Positions 46,983 through 55,972 of a DNA stretch of 64,000 bases are shown here, piece after piece. Both the position numbers and the translations under genes were made by a program. This stretch comes from Pseudomonadota bacterium (GTDB lineage: Bacteria; Desulfobacterota; Desulfobulbia; Desulfobulbales; Desulfocapsaceae): the NCBI GenBank assembly GCA_018817385.1, contig JAHIUA010000035.1, positions 62,001 through 126,000 of the forward strand. The letters are read 5' to 3'. Position 1 is the first letter of the stretch. Every line of letters starts with the position of its first letter. The notes under the pieces were generated by a model. The model saw only the letters and a list, made by a program, of their open reading frames with translations. It was not told where the DNA came from and did no database searches.

Positions 46983-47194
46983 ACATTGTGACAACCCGCT
47001 CTTGAGATTTCCATCCCCCCAGCATTCCAGATTCAGCTCTGGGCTCCCCGGTCACTCAGGGAAAATTGAATCATAGAGAGCGTTTCAAACACCAACCTCA
47101 GGTCCCTGAATAACTCTTGCAGTGATCTAACCACCGGGGAGCAGGGTTTAGATCTTCGTGTTGAAAGGATTATTTTTTTTATGGAGTGCAGATA

Positions 47195-47404
47195 ATTATG
47201 CTGGCTTTTTCCAGATTGGCCTATTTCAGGCTTCCTTCGTTCACCTCCACCAAACACCACTGGCAAAAGAGTACCCGGCTCAAAAAAGGCGATCAAATAT
47301 CCGCTGCACAGGACAATGACCAGTATCACAGCAAGCAGATTGATCACATTCTCCCGCTGAAGGAATAAATAAAATTTCTGCAGCTTCTTTCCCATAATTT
47401 GCAT
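47195..47404 (-). pseudogene. Ion-channel (potassium-channel-like) remnant
   Basis: The minus strand from the ATG at 47404 encodes a short N-terminus and a first membrane helix (NVINLLAVILVIVLCSGYLI) ending FEPG. The next frame over continues GYSFASGVWW and then stops. This matches the helix, E-P-G turn and pre-pore segment of two-helix K+ channels, with a one-base shift after FEPG and loss of the selectivity filter and regulatory domain. It is a decayed fragment. The call rests on about 50 residues. Confidence 0.5.
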
Positions 47405-47563
47405 CTCGTTTTGTTGTCAGCTGAACATCTTTGCCAACAACGTTACCTCTGAATATACATAGCTTGCACACGAGCTACGTATCCTGCTGTTTGCGCGCTT
47501 CCACCAGAGCCGGCAACCGCCTCCAGCTTGACTCCTTTTTTCACCATACTCTTACCCACACCA

Positions 47564-48649
47564 CTACCCTCGCAGTTCCTTTGCCTTTTTTTCGGCAGGC
47601 CGAACAACCTTATCCGGCACCTTGGTGATGAGTTCTTTGAGATCGCGATACCGATACAACGGCAGGACTGAGGAACGATTGCGAAAATTACTCTTGAAGG
47701 TAGCCCATTCCTCCTCCCCAGACTTTAACAGGGGTTGGATAGGGACCGATGGCAACTGTTGCGCGATTGAAGTGAGTTCTGCGCGGACCTCCCTCGCGTC
47801 GGTAACGTCGGCGATGATGAAACGCGCCATACGCGCCAGCAAGGTGATGGTCTCCTCGTAGCTGAGTGTGTTGGGCCTGGAAAAGTCGAAGAGCACCGGC
47901 ACGTAGTCGTTTTTCCGGAGTTCCTCACGCATGGCATCGAGGACAGGCTTCCGCTGGTCATTGAAGTTGCCGAGGATGAGTACGACTTTTGAGGTGATGG
48001 TGTCGATAAGGCTGCGGATCGTCTTGTTGTTGAGAAGGGTGTAAATGAACTGCGCCACTTCGAGATTATCTACGGTTATTGCCGGTTCAGCAAGCCTGGC
48101 GATATAGTCCGACGGTAGCTCATCCTTTAATTCATAGAGATTAAGCTCATCTATCTCGGAGAATTCAAGGGCACCTCTGCGAATAACAAGATTGCTCTGA
48201 TCGGCCTCTGACAATTTTACATTCCAGCAGGAGCACCCATAAACATTACACCCCCGAAGTATGGCTTTTTCAAAATTTGTTCCAACGAGAACAGCACCAC
48301 TGAGATTTGCCTCGGTAAGGTCAGCTCTCTTAAAGTACGCGTCTCTCAGGTTCGCTTCCCTGAGGTCAGCCATCCGTAACCTGGCATCTTTGAAATTGGT
48401 GTTCCAGAGATTCGCTCGCTGCAAATTTGCACAGGTCAGGTTGGAAGAAAGGAAAAGTGCCCCCGTAAGATTGGTATCAACAAATTGTCCTTCAGTTATA
48501 TCGCATGCACTCAGATCAACTCCGACAAGGTTTTCGCCGCTGAAATCCGCACCCCAGAGGTCAGGTTTGATTTCTGGATTTGTTATCCGCCACTCATTCC
48601 AGGCAGTGCTTCCTTTTTTGATAATTTCTAGATGTTGTGGATTTGCCAT
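47564..48649 (-). CDS. Pentapeptide-repeat protein with C-terminal alpha/beta domain
   Basis: The product is 361 aa. The start (MANPQHLEIIKKGSTAWNEW) is typical of a wide bacterial group. About 30-150 is a run of A(D/N)LxX pentapeptide repeats, which fold as a right-handed beta-helix. About 195-345 is a separate alpha/beta domain (TSKVVLILGNFNDQRKPVLDAM, given in part, then MARFIIADVTDAREVRAEL). The latter looks like the TIR-like/nucleotide-effector domains seen in some defence proteins; this is inference. There is no signal peptide. It stands alone. A repeat R3 copy lies just upstream. Confidence 0.82.
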   Translation of the reverse strand: MANPQHLEIIKKGSTAWNEWRITNPEIKPDLWGADFSGENLVGVDLSACDITEGQFVDTNLTGALFLSSNLTCANLQRANLWNTNFKDARLRMADLREANLRDAYFKRADLTEANLSGAVLVGTNFEKAILRGCNVYGCSCWNVKLSEADQSNLVIRRGALEFSEIDELNLYELKDELPSDYIARLAEPAITVDNLEVAQFIYTLLNNKTIRSLIDTITSKVVLILGNFNDQRKPVLDAMREELRKNDYVPVLFDFSRPNTLSYEETITLLARMARFIIADVTDAREVRAELTSIAQQLPSVPIQPLLKSGEEEWATFKSNFRNRSSVLPLYRYRDLKELITKVPDKVVRPAEKKAKELRG

Positions 48650-49081
48650 TCGCTCAAAGGCCGACCTTTTTCATTGAATAAAGGGTGCCGTGAAAAATTA
48701 GAATTTTCGTTCAAAAACGAGGCATGAGAAAAATTTTAGCGCATGTGCCCCGCAGGAAATGCCCTTGAGGTGCATCTCTTTGATAATCAAAGGATACAGT
48801 TTTTCTCATGACGAAACGTCTGGGGGAAAAGGCAATTTTACAAAGCGGCCTACAGGTATTGTTGATGACAATTATACCTGCTCTCTGCCTCTAACGATAG
48901 AGACAACTTCGTTTTTTGGAAGTTCCAGAGCCATTTTCCTTAATTGTTTCTGAAAAGGAAAAGGGAAGAAGGGTACCTTCGTTTACCAAATAAGAACATG
49001 CAGTCTGAGTTACCCGCAGATTTCTGCGGCGAGGCAGATAGGGTCAGGGGCAAGCTGAGGATGTTTAACGGAAAGGAGTTC
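48650..49081. other. Intergenic with repeat R3
   Basis: About 430 nt, no gene supported. R3 copy 2 lies at 48703-48823. Confidence 0.6.
48703..48823. repeat. Dispersed repeat R3, copy 2
   Basis: The left end is TTTTCGTTCAAAAACGAGGC plus ATGAGAAAA; the right end is AGGATACAGTTTTTCTCATG plus ACGAAACGTCTG. The ends match copy 1 and are imperfect inverted repeats of each other; the inside differs. Confidence 0.65.
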
Positions 49082-49459
49082 CTATGGAGAGCTGTTCGTC
49101 CGCTTTCGCCCCCTGTAATACCGGCGCCAGACCCAGGCATACACCGCACAGTTCAGAACCAGCACCACAATGCCAAAAAAAATCTGCAGCTGACGGGTAA
49201 GTCCTGACGGATAGACCAGGGGCAGAATGTAATGCGATATGAATCCGGCGTGATATCCTCCTCCCTGCCTGAAATAGTTTTCAAGGGAGGTGAGAGGGCA
49301 AAACCAGCCCTGAAATTCAATAAGCGCCCCCCACACGGCGGCAGGGAAATGGAGGAAGATGATCCAACGCCACCTGAGGACAAGGAATCCTCCCATCATC
49401 ACAAAGATGATAAAAGCAAGGTGGAGAACAACAAGGAAATCAGCAAGTAACTGAGACAT
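49082..49459 (-). CDS. DUF2784 family membrane protein
   Basis: The product is 125 aa from the ATG at 49459 (a GTG lies one codon before). It has three to four hydrophobic helices and the family pattern LHLAFIIFVMMGGFLVLRW, then EFQGWFCPLTSLENYFRQ with GYHAGFISHYILPLVYP. These match DUF2784, small inner-membrane proteins of unknown role. The last residues are basic. It stands alone next to the tandem duplication. The function is unknown. Confidence 0.88.
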   Translation of the reverse strand: MSQLLADFLVVLHLAFIIFVMMGGFLVLRWRWIIFLHFPAAVWGALIEFQGWFCPLTSLENYFRQGGGYHAGFISHYILPLVYPSGLTRQLQIFFGIVVLVLNCAVYAWVWRRYYRGRKRTNSSP

Positions 49460-49517
49460 CACGGGGAGTATGGGGGTAAGGTTTCGAGTCTGAAGTTAAG
49501 GGAATTTATAATGTTAT

Positions 49518-50064
49518 AACGAAATTACAAAAGCTTTATAAAGACCACCAGCGAAAAAAACAGCGACGGCTATTTTGATAAAAGTTGGAGCAACTCCCTT
49601 GGCCTCTTTTAGAGGGAAAGCATAGAGCCAAGATCACAGATCTGTCGGTCTTGAGAGTATCCCGGTAATAACTGCAGTCGTCAGCAAAGCTGCAACTGTC
49701 TGCCGATGATGCCCTCGCTGAACTATAGGCTGCGGGCCTTAATGAAAAAGTATGCCTGCCAGCCATCCCATCAGATAAATTGTGACAATTAATCATCCAA
49801 TAACTTACCCCCTTTCAATTCCATATTGCCCTGCTTAACCCCAAAATCGACACCACTGTCTCGTAATATCTGCCAGTTAGCATAACCAGCCCCCAAGCTG
49901 AGCATGTTGGGGAATTATGTTTCTTGATCTCCAGAAACCCGATAAAACATTTCCTTAAAAGCCCCTTTTACAGCCCCAAAAGAGACTTCTAAGCACTGAA
50001 ATCGACATTTTTTACATCATTTTTACTCTATTAACAGCCTGTTAACTTGGTCCGACCCGAGGTC
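49518..50064. repeat. Tandem duplication, copy 1 (about 547 bp)
   Basis: It matches 50077-50622 at an offset of 559 nt with high identity. Differences concentrate in the stretch 49675-49765. On the minus strand a 38-codon frame (49789-49905) ends in KLLDD. Another frame ending at 49514 encodes a hydrophobic C-terminus (APTFIKIAVAVFFAGGLYKA), interrupted by an in-frame TGA at 49634-49636. No ribosome binding site or named family was seen. Confidence 0.9.
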
Positions 50065-50076
50065 GTTGGTCCTTAC

Positions 50077-50622
50077 AACGAAATTACAAGAGCTTTATAA
50101 AGACCACCAGCGAAAAAAACAGCGTCGGCTATTTTGATAAAAGTTGGAGCAACTCCCTTGGCCTCTTTTAGAGGGAAAGCATAGAGCCAAGGTCACAGAT
50201 CTGTCGGTCTTGAGAGTATCCCGGTAAGAACTGTAGTCGTCATCATAGACGAAACTGTCTGTCAATTATGCCTTTCCTGAATTATAGGCTGCGGACCTTA
50301 ATGAAAAATTATGCTGCCAGCCGAACCATGAGATAAATTGTGACAATTAATCGTCCAATAATTTATCCCCTTTAAATTCCATATTGCCCTGTTTAACCCC
50401 AAAATCGACACCACTGTCTCGTAATATCTGCCAGTTAGCATGACCAGCCCCCAAGCTGAGCGTGTTGGGGAATTATGTTTCTTGATCTCCAGAAACCCGA
50501 TAAAACATTTCCTTAAAAGCCCCTTTTAAAGCCCCAAAAGAGGCTTCTAAGCACTGAAATCGACATTTTTTACATCATTTTTACTATATTAACAGCCTGT
50601 TAACTTGGTCCGACCCGAGGTC
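50077..50622. repeat. Tandem duplication, copy 2 (about 546 bp)
   Basis: It has the same structure as copy 1, including the in-frame TGA (50193-50195) at the same place. In the hydrophobic minus-strand frame many of the changes are conservative (AA to SS, LL to MM, I to L, F to L). In the KLLDD frame the start ATG is ACG, so that peptide is not intact here. Confidence 0.9.
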
Positions 50623-50737
50623 TGCTCCGAGGTCTGCTCGAGCTCTTGCTGTTCATTCAGCTTTTTTCTTGCCAAGATCAGCCCTTTTCCGTATCCTCAG
50701 CACTTATCTCCCCGCCCTATTTCCCTGAGGTACTGCC

Positions 50738-51838
50738 ATGATCCCGGAACTCTTTTTCAATGACCTCTGTCGCAGAAAGACCTGCGGTGTCATGGCCACT
50801 GTCCTGCACTCGGACGGCCATGGTCCGGCACGAGCCGGAGACAGGCTCTTTTTTTCTGCGGGGAGACTGGTAACAGGAACCGTGGGTGGGGGGAGCAATG
50901 AGCAGCAGGTCCTTCAGGCCTGCGCCGCCCTTACAACAGGGAGACGCCAACTCGATATCAGTTCCTTTCTACCGGGGACTCTTCCTTCCTGTGGGGGAAG
51001 GCTCCGGGTCCTGCTGGAATGGCTTGACCTGGGCAATCCGCCAGCATCCTCTTTCCGGGAAACCCTGCAGCAACTGGTCCCGGGCCCTGACCCTCTCCTC
51101 CTCCTCTCTCTGCTCGACGAATCAGATGCGCCTCCCTGCTATCTGCTGGCCAATGAAAACGGTGTCCTCGCTGCCTTGAATGGAGAGGGGAGGACAGTGG
51201 CAGTAGCAGCTGAGCTCTGGCCGCAGCTCATGACTACCGAGCAATGTGGTCTGCAAGAACTGACCATCAATGCGGGCCGCTGCTCCGTCTTTTTGCAACC
51301 GCTGAACCGGAATGGCCGCCTCTTCCTTCTCGGAGGCGGCCATGTGGCCAAGGAAGTGGCCTGGCTGGCAGACCGGACCGGATTCCAGGTCATCGTCGTC
51401 GATCCACGCCGGGAACTGATGGGCCCAGAATCTTTTCCCGCCACCTGCACTCTCTGTCCCGAGCACTATGATCATTTTATTTCTCGAAGCTCCCTGGGTT
51501 CCAGAGATTTTCTGGTCATTGCCGGGCCCGATCACGCCACTGACCTGGCTCTCCTTGAGCAGGCGGCAAACACCTCAGCCCGCTATATCGGGGTGATGGG
51601 CAGTCGAGGAAAAATCGCCTCCTTTGAAAAAGTACTCAGGGAAAAAGGGTTGTGGCAGATCCTTACGGGCCGTCTTCACGCCCCCATCGGCCTTCCCATA
51701 GCTTCCAGAAGGCCTGCCGAGGTAGCAGTCTCTATTGTCGCCGAGCTGATACAGGTACGGGCCCAGTCGACACAGACAGCAGATGCCGTATCCACATCGC
51801 CAGGTTCAGGGCCCGTAAATAAGATTATAGAGGAATGA
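50738..51838 (+). CDS. XdhC/CoxF family protein
   Basis: The product is 366 aa. The N-terminal 1-110 is the XdhC/CoxI domain (LVTGTVGGGSNEQQVLQ). From about 190 on it has a Rossmann fold with GGGH (199-202), VVDPRRE, then YIGVMGSRGK and IGLPIASRRPAEVAVSIVAEL. XdhC proteins bind sulfurated molybdenum cofactor and insert it into xanthine-dehydrogenase-like enzymes. GAGG lies at good distance before the ATG. No molybdenum hydroxylase gene is adjacent, so its client is elsewhere. The C-terminal 25 residues are Ser/Thr-rich and not conserved. Confidence 0.9.
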   Translation: MIPELFFNDLCRRKTCGVMATVLHSDGHGPARAGDRLFFSAGRLVTGTVGGGSNEQQVLQACAALTTGRRQLDISSFLPGTLPSCGGRLRVLLEWLDLGNPPASSFRETLQQLVPGPDPLLLLSLLDESDAPPCYLLANENGVLAALNGEGRTVAVAAELWPQLMTTEQCGLQELTINAGRCSVFLQPLNRNGRLFLLGGGHVAKEVAWLADRTGFQVIVVDPRRELMGPESFPATCTLCPEHYDHFISRSSLGSRDFLVIAGPDHATDLALLEQAANTSARYIGVMGSRGKIASFEKVLREKGLWQILTGRLHAPIGLPIASRRPAEVAVSIVAELIQVRAQSTQTADAVSTSPGSGPVNKIIEE

Positions 51839-52206
51839 GAAAAAGGAGGAGCCATCAAAATAAAAGCGTACCATAAAATTTCTATACTCTTTGGCCACCT
51901 TCATGATAGTATAAAAACAGACAGAACAGCTGAAAACATTAGGTGATTGACCTAAATGGAAATGCAAGATTCTCCGGCTAGAAACAGAAGGCGGGAAGAA
52001 GAACCAAACATGATTTATGCTCCGTATGTGCTTGCCACTCTATGAGTATAAGTTCAAGCCTCTCTGTAAAACTCAACAACAAGGTCAGGTAACAGCAACA
52101 AACCGTTTTGTGAATACTTTTCCTGAACGCTTCCCTTAGGTCTACAATCAATGACCAAGACACGCCACAAAAACAGAAAGAAAAAGAGGGCCCCTTTTCA
52201 TTGAAT
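51839..52206. other. Intergenic, nothing recognised
   Basis: About 360 nt between xdhC and the response regulator gene; no gene, repeat or strong promoter was seen. Confidence 0.5.
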
Positions 52207-52878
52207 ATGGATTATCATGACAGCAATCTGAAGGATAAGCCAGTGAAAGAAATCAGTATTATGATTATTGATGACCACCCTGTCATCAGACATGGAGCCA
52301 AATCCATCCTCGACAGACAAGAAAACATGTCTGTCGTTGCGGTATGCAGTGATGCCAATTCTGCCTTAAAGACCATCAAGAAATTACATCCTGATGTGAT
52401 CGTCCTTGATATTACCATGGCAGGCATAAGCGGAATTGACCTTATCCCCCACATCAAAAACATAGCAAAAGATTCTGCCATCGTCATCTACACTATGCAT
52501 GAAAGCATTGGCTATATCCATCGGGCAATCAATGCTGGTGCAAAAGGATATGTGCTCAAAATAGATGCACTGAGCGAACTGATACAAGCCATACAGGATA
52601 CCCATAAAGGTCGAATGTATTTCAGTCGGAATTTACCGGCAAATATTTTAGATCAACTGATTACCGGTACTGCTGAACAAGGGGTCCTTGGCAACTTGAC
52701 TCCCCGTGAATTTGAAACCGCCAATCTGCTGGCACAAGGTATGTCTCCTGAAGAAATTGGCAAAACCCTCTTTATCAGTCCTAAAACTGTACGGGTTCAC
52801 CGCACTAACATCATGCACAAGCTAGGCTGCAAAAGTGTCACTGAACTCCTGCTTCAGCTCAACGACTTCTTCTCGTAA
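52207..52878 (+). CDS. NarL/FixJ-type response regulator
   Basis: The product is 223 aa from the ATG at 52207. A GTG at 52243 with AAGGA 7 nt upstream may be the true start, since receivers usually begin at ISIMIIDDHP. The receiver domain has DDHP, the phospho-acceptor Asp in VIVLDITM and the Lys in AKGYVLK. The C-terminal LuxR-type HTH is clear (LTPREFETANLLAQGMSPEE, then ISPKTVRVHRTNIMHKLG). It regulates transcription after phosphorylation by a kinase that is not adjacent. A small hairpin (CTAAGC/GCTTAG) follows the gene. Confidence 0.93.
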   Translation: MDYHDSNLKDKPVKEISIMIIDDHPVIRHGAKSILDRQENMSVVAVCSDANSALKTIKKLHPDVIVLDITMAGISGIDLIPHIKNIAKDSAIVIYTMHESIGYIHRAINAGAKGYVLKIDALSELIQAIQDTHKGRMYFSRNLPANILDQLITGTAEQGVLGNLTPREFETANLLAQGMSPEEIGKTLFISPKTVRVHRTNIMHKLGCKSVTELLLQLNDFFS

Positions 52879-52947
52879 CACTCTGATCTTCACAACCTTC
52901 TTTTCCATCTAAGCATTTTGCTTAGTCGTAAGTAAGTAAAATGCCAA

Positions 52948-52976
52948 TTGTTTCATCCATTGTTACCTCTTATAAT
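52948..52976 (+). promoter_or_regulatory. Sigma-70-like promoter upstream of PEP-CTERM protein 1
   Basis: TTGTTT (52948-52953), a 17-nt spacer and TATAAT (52971-52976). It lies about 95 nt before the start codon. Confidence 0.6.
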
Positions 52977-53072
52977 TCACTTAACTAAGATGGAATATCT
53001 CTACTGAGATAGACCTCTGTATACTCGTATTATGAATGTCTCACATTATCGCTATCAACAAGGGAGAACGGT

Positions 53073-53828
53073 ATGAATACCAAAAGAACAGGCATTACTT
53101 TTGCGATTGCCACACTATTCCTCTCAACCTCAGCCCTGGCGACAGTTGTGGTTGATGGAGTATTTGATAGAAATGGAGAATGGCTGAATGCTCATACCTC
53201 TGAGGATTTCGTCAGAGCAGATGGCTACCTGGGACCTGGTTGGGGCGGTCAAGCCTACGATGTCGAACACATCGGCACAACTTTTGACTCAAGCGCCCTC
53301 TACTTCGGCATCCAGGCCGGATATAACTTTGCCAATCCCCCCAGCGACCTCTGGTTGCCTGGTGATTTTGCACTCAATGTTGACAATGATGCATATTATG
53401 AATATGCCATTGATTTTTCGATTACAGGGACCGCAGTAACCTATACGCTCATAGACATGACAGCAGCAGGATCAAGCTGGCAAACGCCTTACTATACAGA
53501 TGCCGGGCCCTGGAGTGCAGCATACACTACAACTCTGGCAACCTGGACCCACGACTTTGCTTTTGGATCCGGATTGTGGTCTGAAAATCATCGTCCCGGG
53601 GAAGACGGCACATCGTATGTCCTGGAAGGCATACTTGATATGTCTCTGCTCGAGTTATACACAGGCGGGGACATTACACTGCACTGGACCATGGGGTGCG
53701 GAAATGATGTCCTGGAACATACTGCGGCACCTGTTCCGGAACCTGCCACAATGCTCTTATTTGGCACCGGACTTATTGGTTTAGCCTCCCTGAGCAGAAG
53801 ACGTAAGAACAAAAAAAGAGAATCGTGA
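53073..53828 (+). CDS. PEP-CTERM sorting domain protein 1
   Basis: The product is 251 aa. A signal peptide (1-23, ending ALA) is followed by a soluble beta-rich domain (WGGQAYDVEHIGTTFDSS, FALNVDNDAYYEYAIDF). The C-terminus has the PEP-CTERM tripartite signal: VPEPATM, a hydrophobic helix (LLFGTGLIGLASL) and a basic end (SRRRKNKK). This signal is cut by an exosortase in bacteria with extracellular matrix systems. No exosortase gene is in the window. GGGAG precedes the ATG. It has a sigma-70-like promoter, unlike PEP-CTERM protein 2. Confidence 0.93.
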   Translation: MNTKRTGITFAIATLFLSTSALATVVVDGVFDRNGEWLNAHTSEDFVRADGYLGPGWGGQAYDVEHIGTTFDSSALYFGIQAGYNFANPPSDLWLPGDFALNVDNDAYYEYAIDFSITGTAVTYTLIDMTAAGSSWQTPYYTDAGPWSAAYTTTLATWTHDFAFGSGLWSENHRPGEDGTSYVLEGILDMSLLELYTGGDITLHWTMGCGNDVLEHTAAPVPEPATMLLFGTGLIGLASLSRRRKNKKRES

Positions 53829-53901
53829 CAGAACAAGAATTTCCCTGAAAAAGATACATTCTGATTGTAGAGGGATGGCCCTCTAAGAGTCGGCAATTGC
53901 C

Positions 53902-53940
53902 TAAGCCAACACCCCCCTTGGGGGCTGTTGGCTTAATTGT
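53902..53940 (+). terminator. Terminator between convergent genes
   Basis: TAAGCCAACA and TGTTGGCTTA form a 10-bp stem with an inner CCCCC/GGGGG extension. TTAATTGTTT follows. It lies about 75 nt after the stop of PEP-CTERM protein 1. Confidence 0.8.
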
Positions 53941-54162
53941 TTCCAGCAGAGGAAGGTGCCATTTGTCTGCCAGCGATTTTTCTTTACCTGCCCTTTGCAA
54001 ACCCCCTTCCTCTTGGTTCACAAACGAATCAACGCGGCCTGAATACCTCTTCCACCTTGGCAGCCCAGGAGCTGTTGTCAAGCCCTTCAATATCCCGCTC
54101 TCACTCCCCACGCCTTGTGCCATACCCCACTCTTAAGAACGTGTAACCAAAAGCCCACCACA

Positions 54163-55788
54163 TCACTGGTCCCCCCCTCCTAAAAAGCAGTAAGGATCCT
54201 TCTGTTTGCTGATATCCAGGCCACTGGACTGGATCACGGCCTGGCAGCCACCGCAGACCGGACGAATTTTACAGCCTCGACACTCTTCCGGTCCCAACCG
54301 ATAGCGTTCTGCTGCCGCGGAGCGATAGAGTTCCAGCAAGGAAGAATCAAGGACATTGCCGATGGGTGACTGAAATTTACGACAGGCATGCAGGTCACCA
54401 TCTGGCAGAAGGGAACAGAAGTTAAAGGCAGCGCCGCACCCGAAGCCGGTACAGCCGCCAAAGGGAGCCAGTCCCTGTTCTGCCTTGAGGATATTGATCA
54501 GATTATCCTTGAGGCTGATGGTGGGATTGGACTTGGCGGCCTGGAGAAACTCTTCAAGAAAGCCCCGGTAATTCTCCGTGTCCGCAGCAGCCAGGCCGGC
54601 CCCTTCCCCGGTCTGTGAGAGGCGGTTAAAGGTGAAGAGATCAACCTTTCCCCGCAGGATCTCGGCCAGCTCCAGGACCTGCCCCATGTTTTCCCGGGTC
54701 AGGGTCAGCATCACCATGGAATAGATGGAAAGCTCCTGCAGAATCTCGAGAAACTCCATGATCCGCTGGAAATGCCCTGCCCCCCTGATCGAGTCGTTGT
54801 GCTCGGCCAGTCCTTCCAGGCTCACCTGATAAAAGGAGAGGGGCTGAATCTGCTGCAGAGATTCAAGCACCTTCCTGGTCGTAGGATTACCGAGAATGGC
54901 GATGGTAAAATTGCGCTGAGCTGCCTCTCTGTACAACTCTGTAAAGTGGGCATAGAGAAGGGGGTTGCCGCCGGTAAAGGTCACTTGACCATGTACCCTC
55001 TGTTCAAGGACAAACTCACGGAACTGATCAAGGATCAGTTTCCCCTGCTCCAGGGTCAGAGGTGAAATAGCGGAGCGGTCATAGCAGTGCTTACAGTGAA
55101 GATCACAGGCCTGGGTCACGTGCCATTGGAGGGTAAAATACTCGGAGCGCAGGTGGCGCTGCCAGCCATGCGGACCTTCTGCCGGATAGTGGGCAGCTGT
55201 CCGCTGGATAGCTGAAGGTGGAGAAAGAAGAAGCCCCTTATGGCAGGCCTCTTCAATGGCTGCATCCACCGTTCCCACAGGCACCCCGGCCTCGTCTGCC
55301 ACTTTCTGACGATCCAGATGTTCGGCCAGTACCTTCAGGGCCAGCAGATCTTTCTCTGACGCCGGACGGACTCGCACCTGCCCCTGAGCCGGAATCTTGT
55401 AGAGCAGAACGAACTCCTGTCCCAGTTCGGGGACAAGCTGCCTTTCCCTGTTCCATAAAACGCTACAGAGGTGCCTCCACTGCAGTGGCAGGAGAGTGAG
55501 CGAAGGATTGATCTGCAGGGCGCCCCCCTCCTCCAACACGGCAGGAGCAGGCATGGCCTGCAGTTCATGCACGGCCAGCTCAAGACGAGCCAGGTCAGGT
55601 AAATAGGCAGGCCTGGAAACAGTACTGGTCTCTAAGAACTCAGAAAACACTTCTGGAACAGCCTCTTCACCAAGACCTGCAATCAATGCATCCCACCCCT
55701 CTCCCACCTGTTCTGCACAGCGGGGATAAAGGACCTTGAGCCATTTTATTTCCATCATCTCACCATAGCGTATGGGTTCCTCTAACAT
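54163..55788 (-). CDS. Radical SAM/SPASM peptide maturase, SbtM-like
   Basis: The product is 541 aa. An N-terminal region of about 215 residues precedes the radical SAM core, with the cluster motif C228-x3-C232-x2-C235 (ACDLHCKHCYDRS). A C-terminal SPASM-type region is rich in cysteine (GGCTGFGCGAAFNFC, then CRKFQ, ECRGCKIRPVCGGC, PYCF). The domain layout and the LQWHVTQACDLHCKHCYD motif recall SbtM, the maturase proposed for thio(seleno)oxazole peptides; this subfamily is a suggestion. A substrate peptide gene was not found in the adjacent gaps. The ATG follows GGAGGGG. Confidence 0.87.
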   Translation of the reverse strand: MLEEPIRYGEMMEIKWLKVLYPRCAEQVGEGWDALIAGLGEEAVPEVFSEFLETSTVSRPAYLPDLARLELAVHELQAMPAPAVLEEGGALQINPSLTLLPLQWRHLCSVLWNRERQLVPELGQEFVLLYKIPAQGQVRVRPASEKDLLALKVLAEHLDRQKVADEAGVPVGTVDAAIEEACHKGLLLSPPSAIQRTAAHYPAEGPHGWQRHLRSEYFTLQWHVTQACDLHCKHCYDRSAISPLTLEQGKLILDQFREFVLEQRVHGQVTFTGGNPLLYAHFTELYREAAQRNFTIAILGNPTTRKVLESLQQIQPLSFYQVSLEGLAEHNDSIRGAGHFQRIMEFLEILQELSIYSMVMLTLTRENMGQVLELAEILRGKVDLFTFNRLSQTGEGAGLAAADTENYRGFLEEFLQAAKSNPTISLKDNLINILKAEQGLAPFGGCTGFGCGAAFNFCSLLPDGDLHACRKFQSPIGNVLDSSLLELYRSAAAERYRLGPEECRGCKIRPVCGGCQAVIQSSGLDISKQKDPYCFLGGGDQ

Positions 55789-55972
55789 TCATTTGATTCC
55801 CCTCCAGTTGTATAGTGATTCGAAAAAAGAAGCAAGTCCAGGTCAACCTGAAGCGGAAGAGGAGCTTGCAAAAACTCCATTCCTTATCCGGCAGGAAATA
55901 TAAAACTGTAGCAGAAGAGACAAAAAAACTGCTACAATCAACCATACTCAATCATATTACCGTCACGAAATC

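Noticed and set aside
47404-47404. Intact 123-codon membrane protein reading through the channel remnant
   Set aside because: After FEPG the frame loses all membrane or channel character, while the neighbouring frame continues the pore motif. A frameshifted remnant explains it better.
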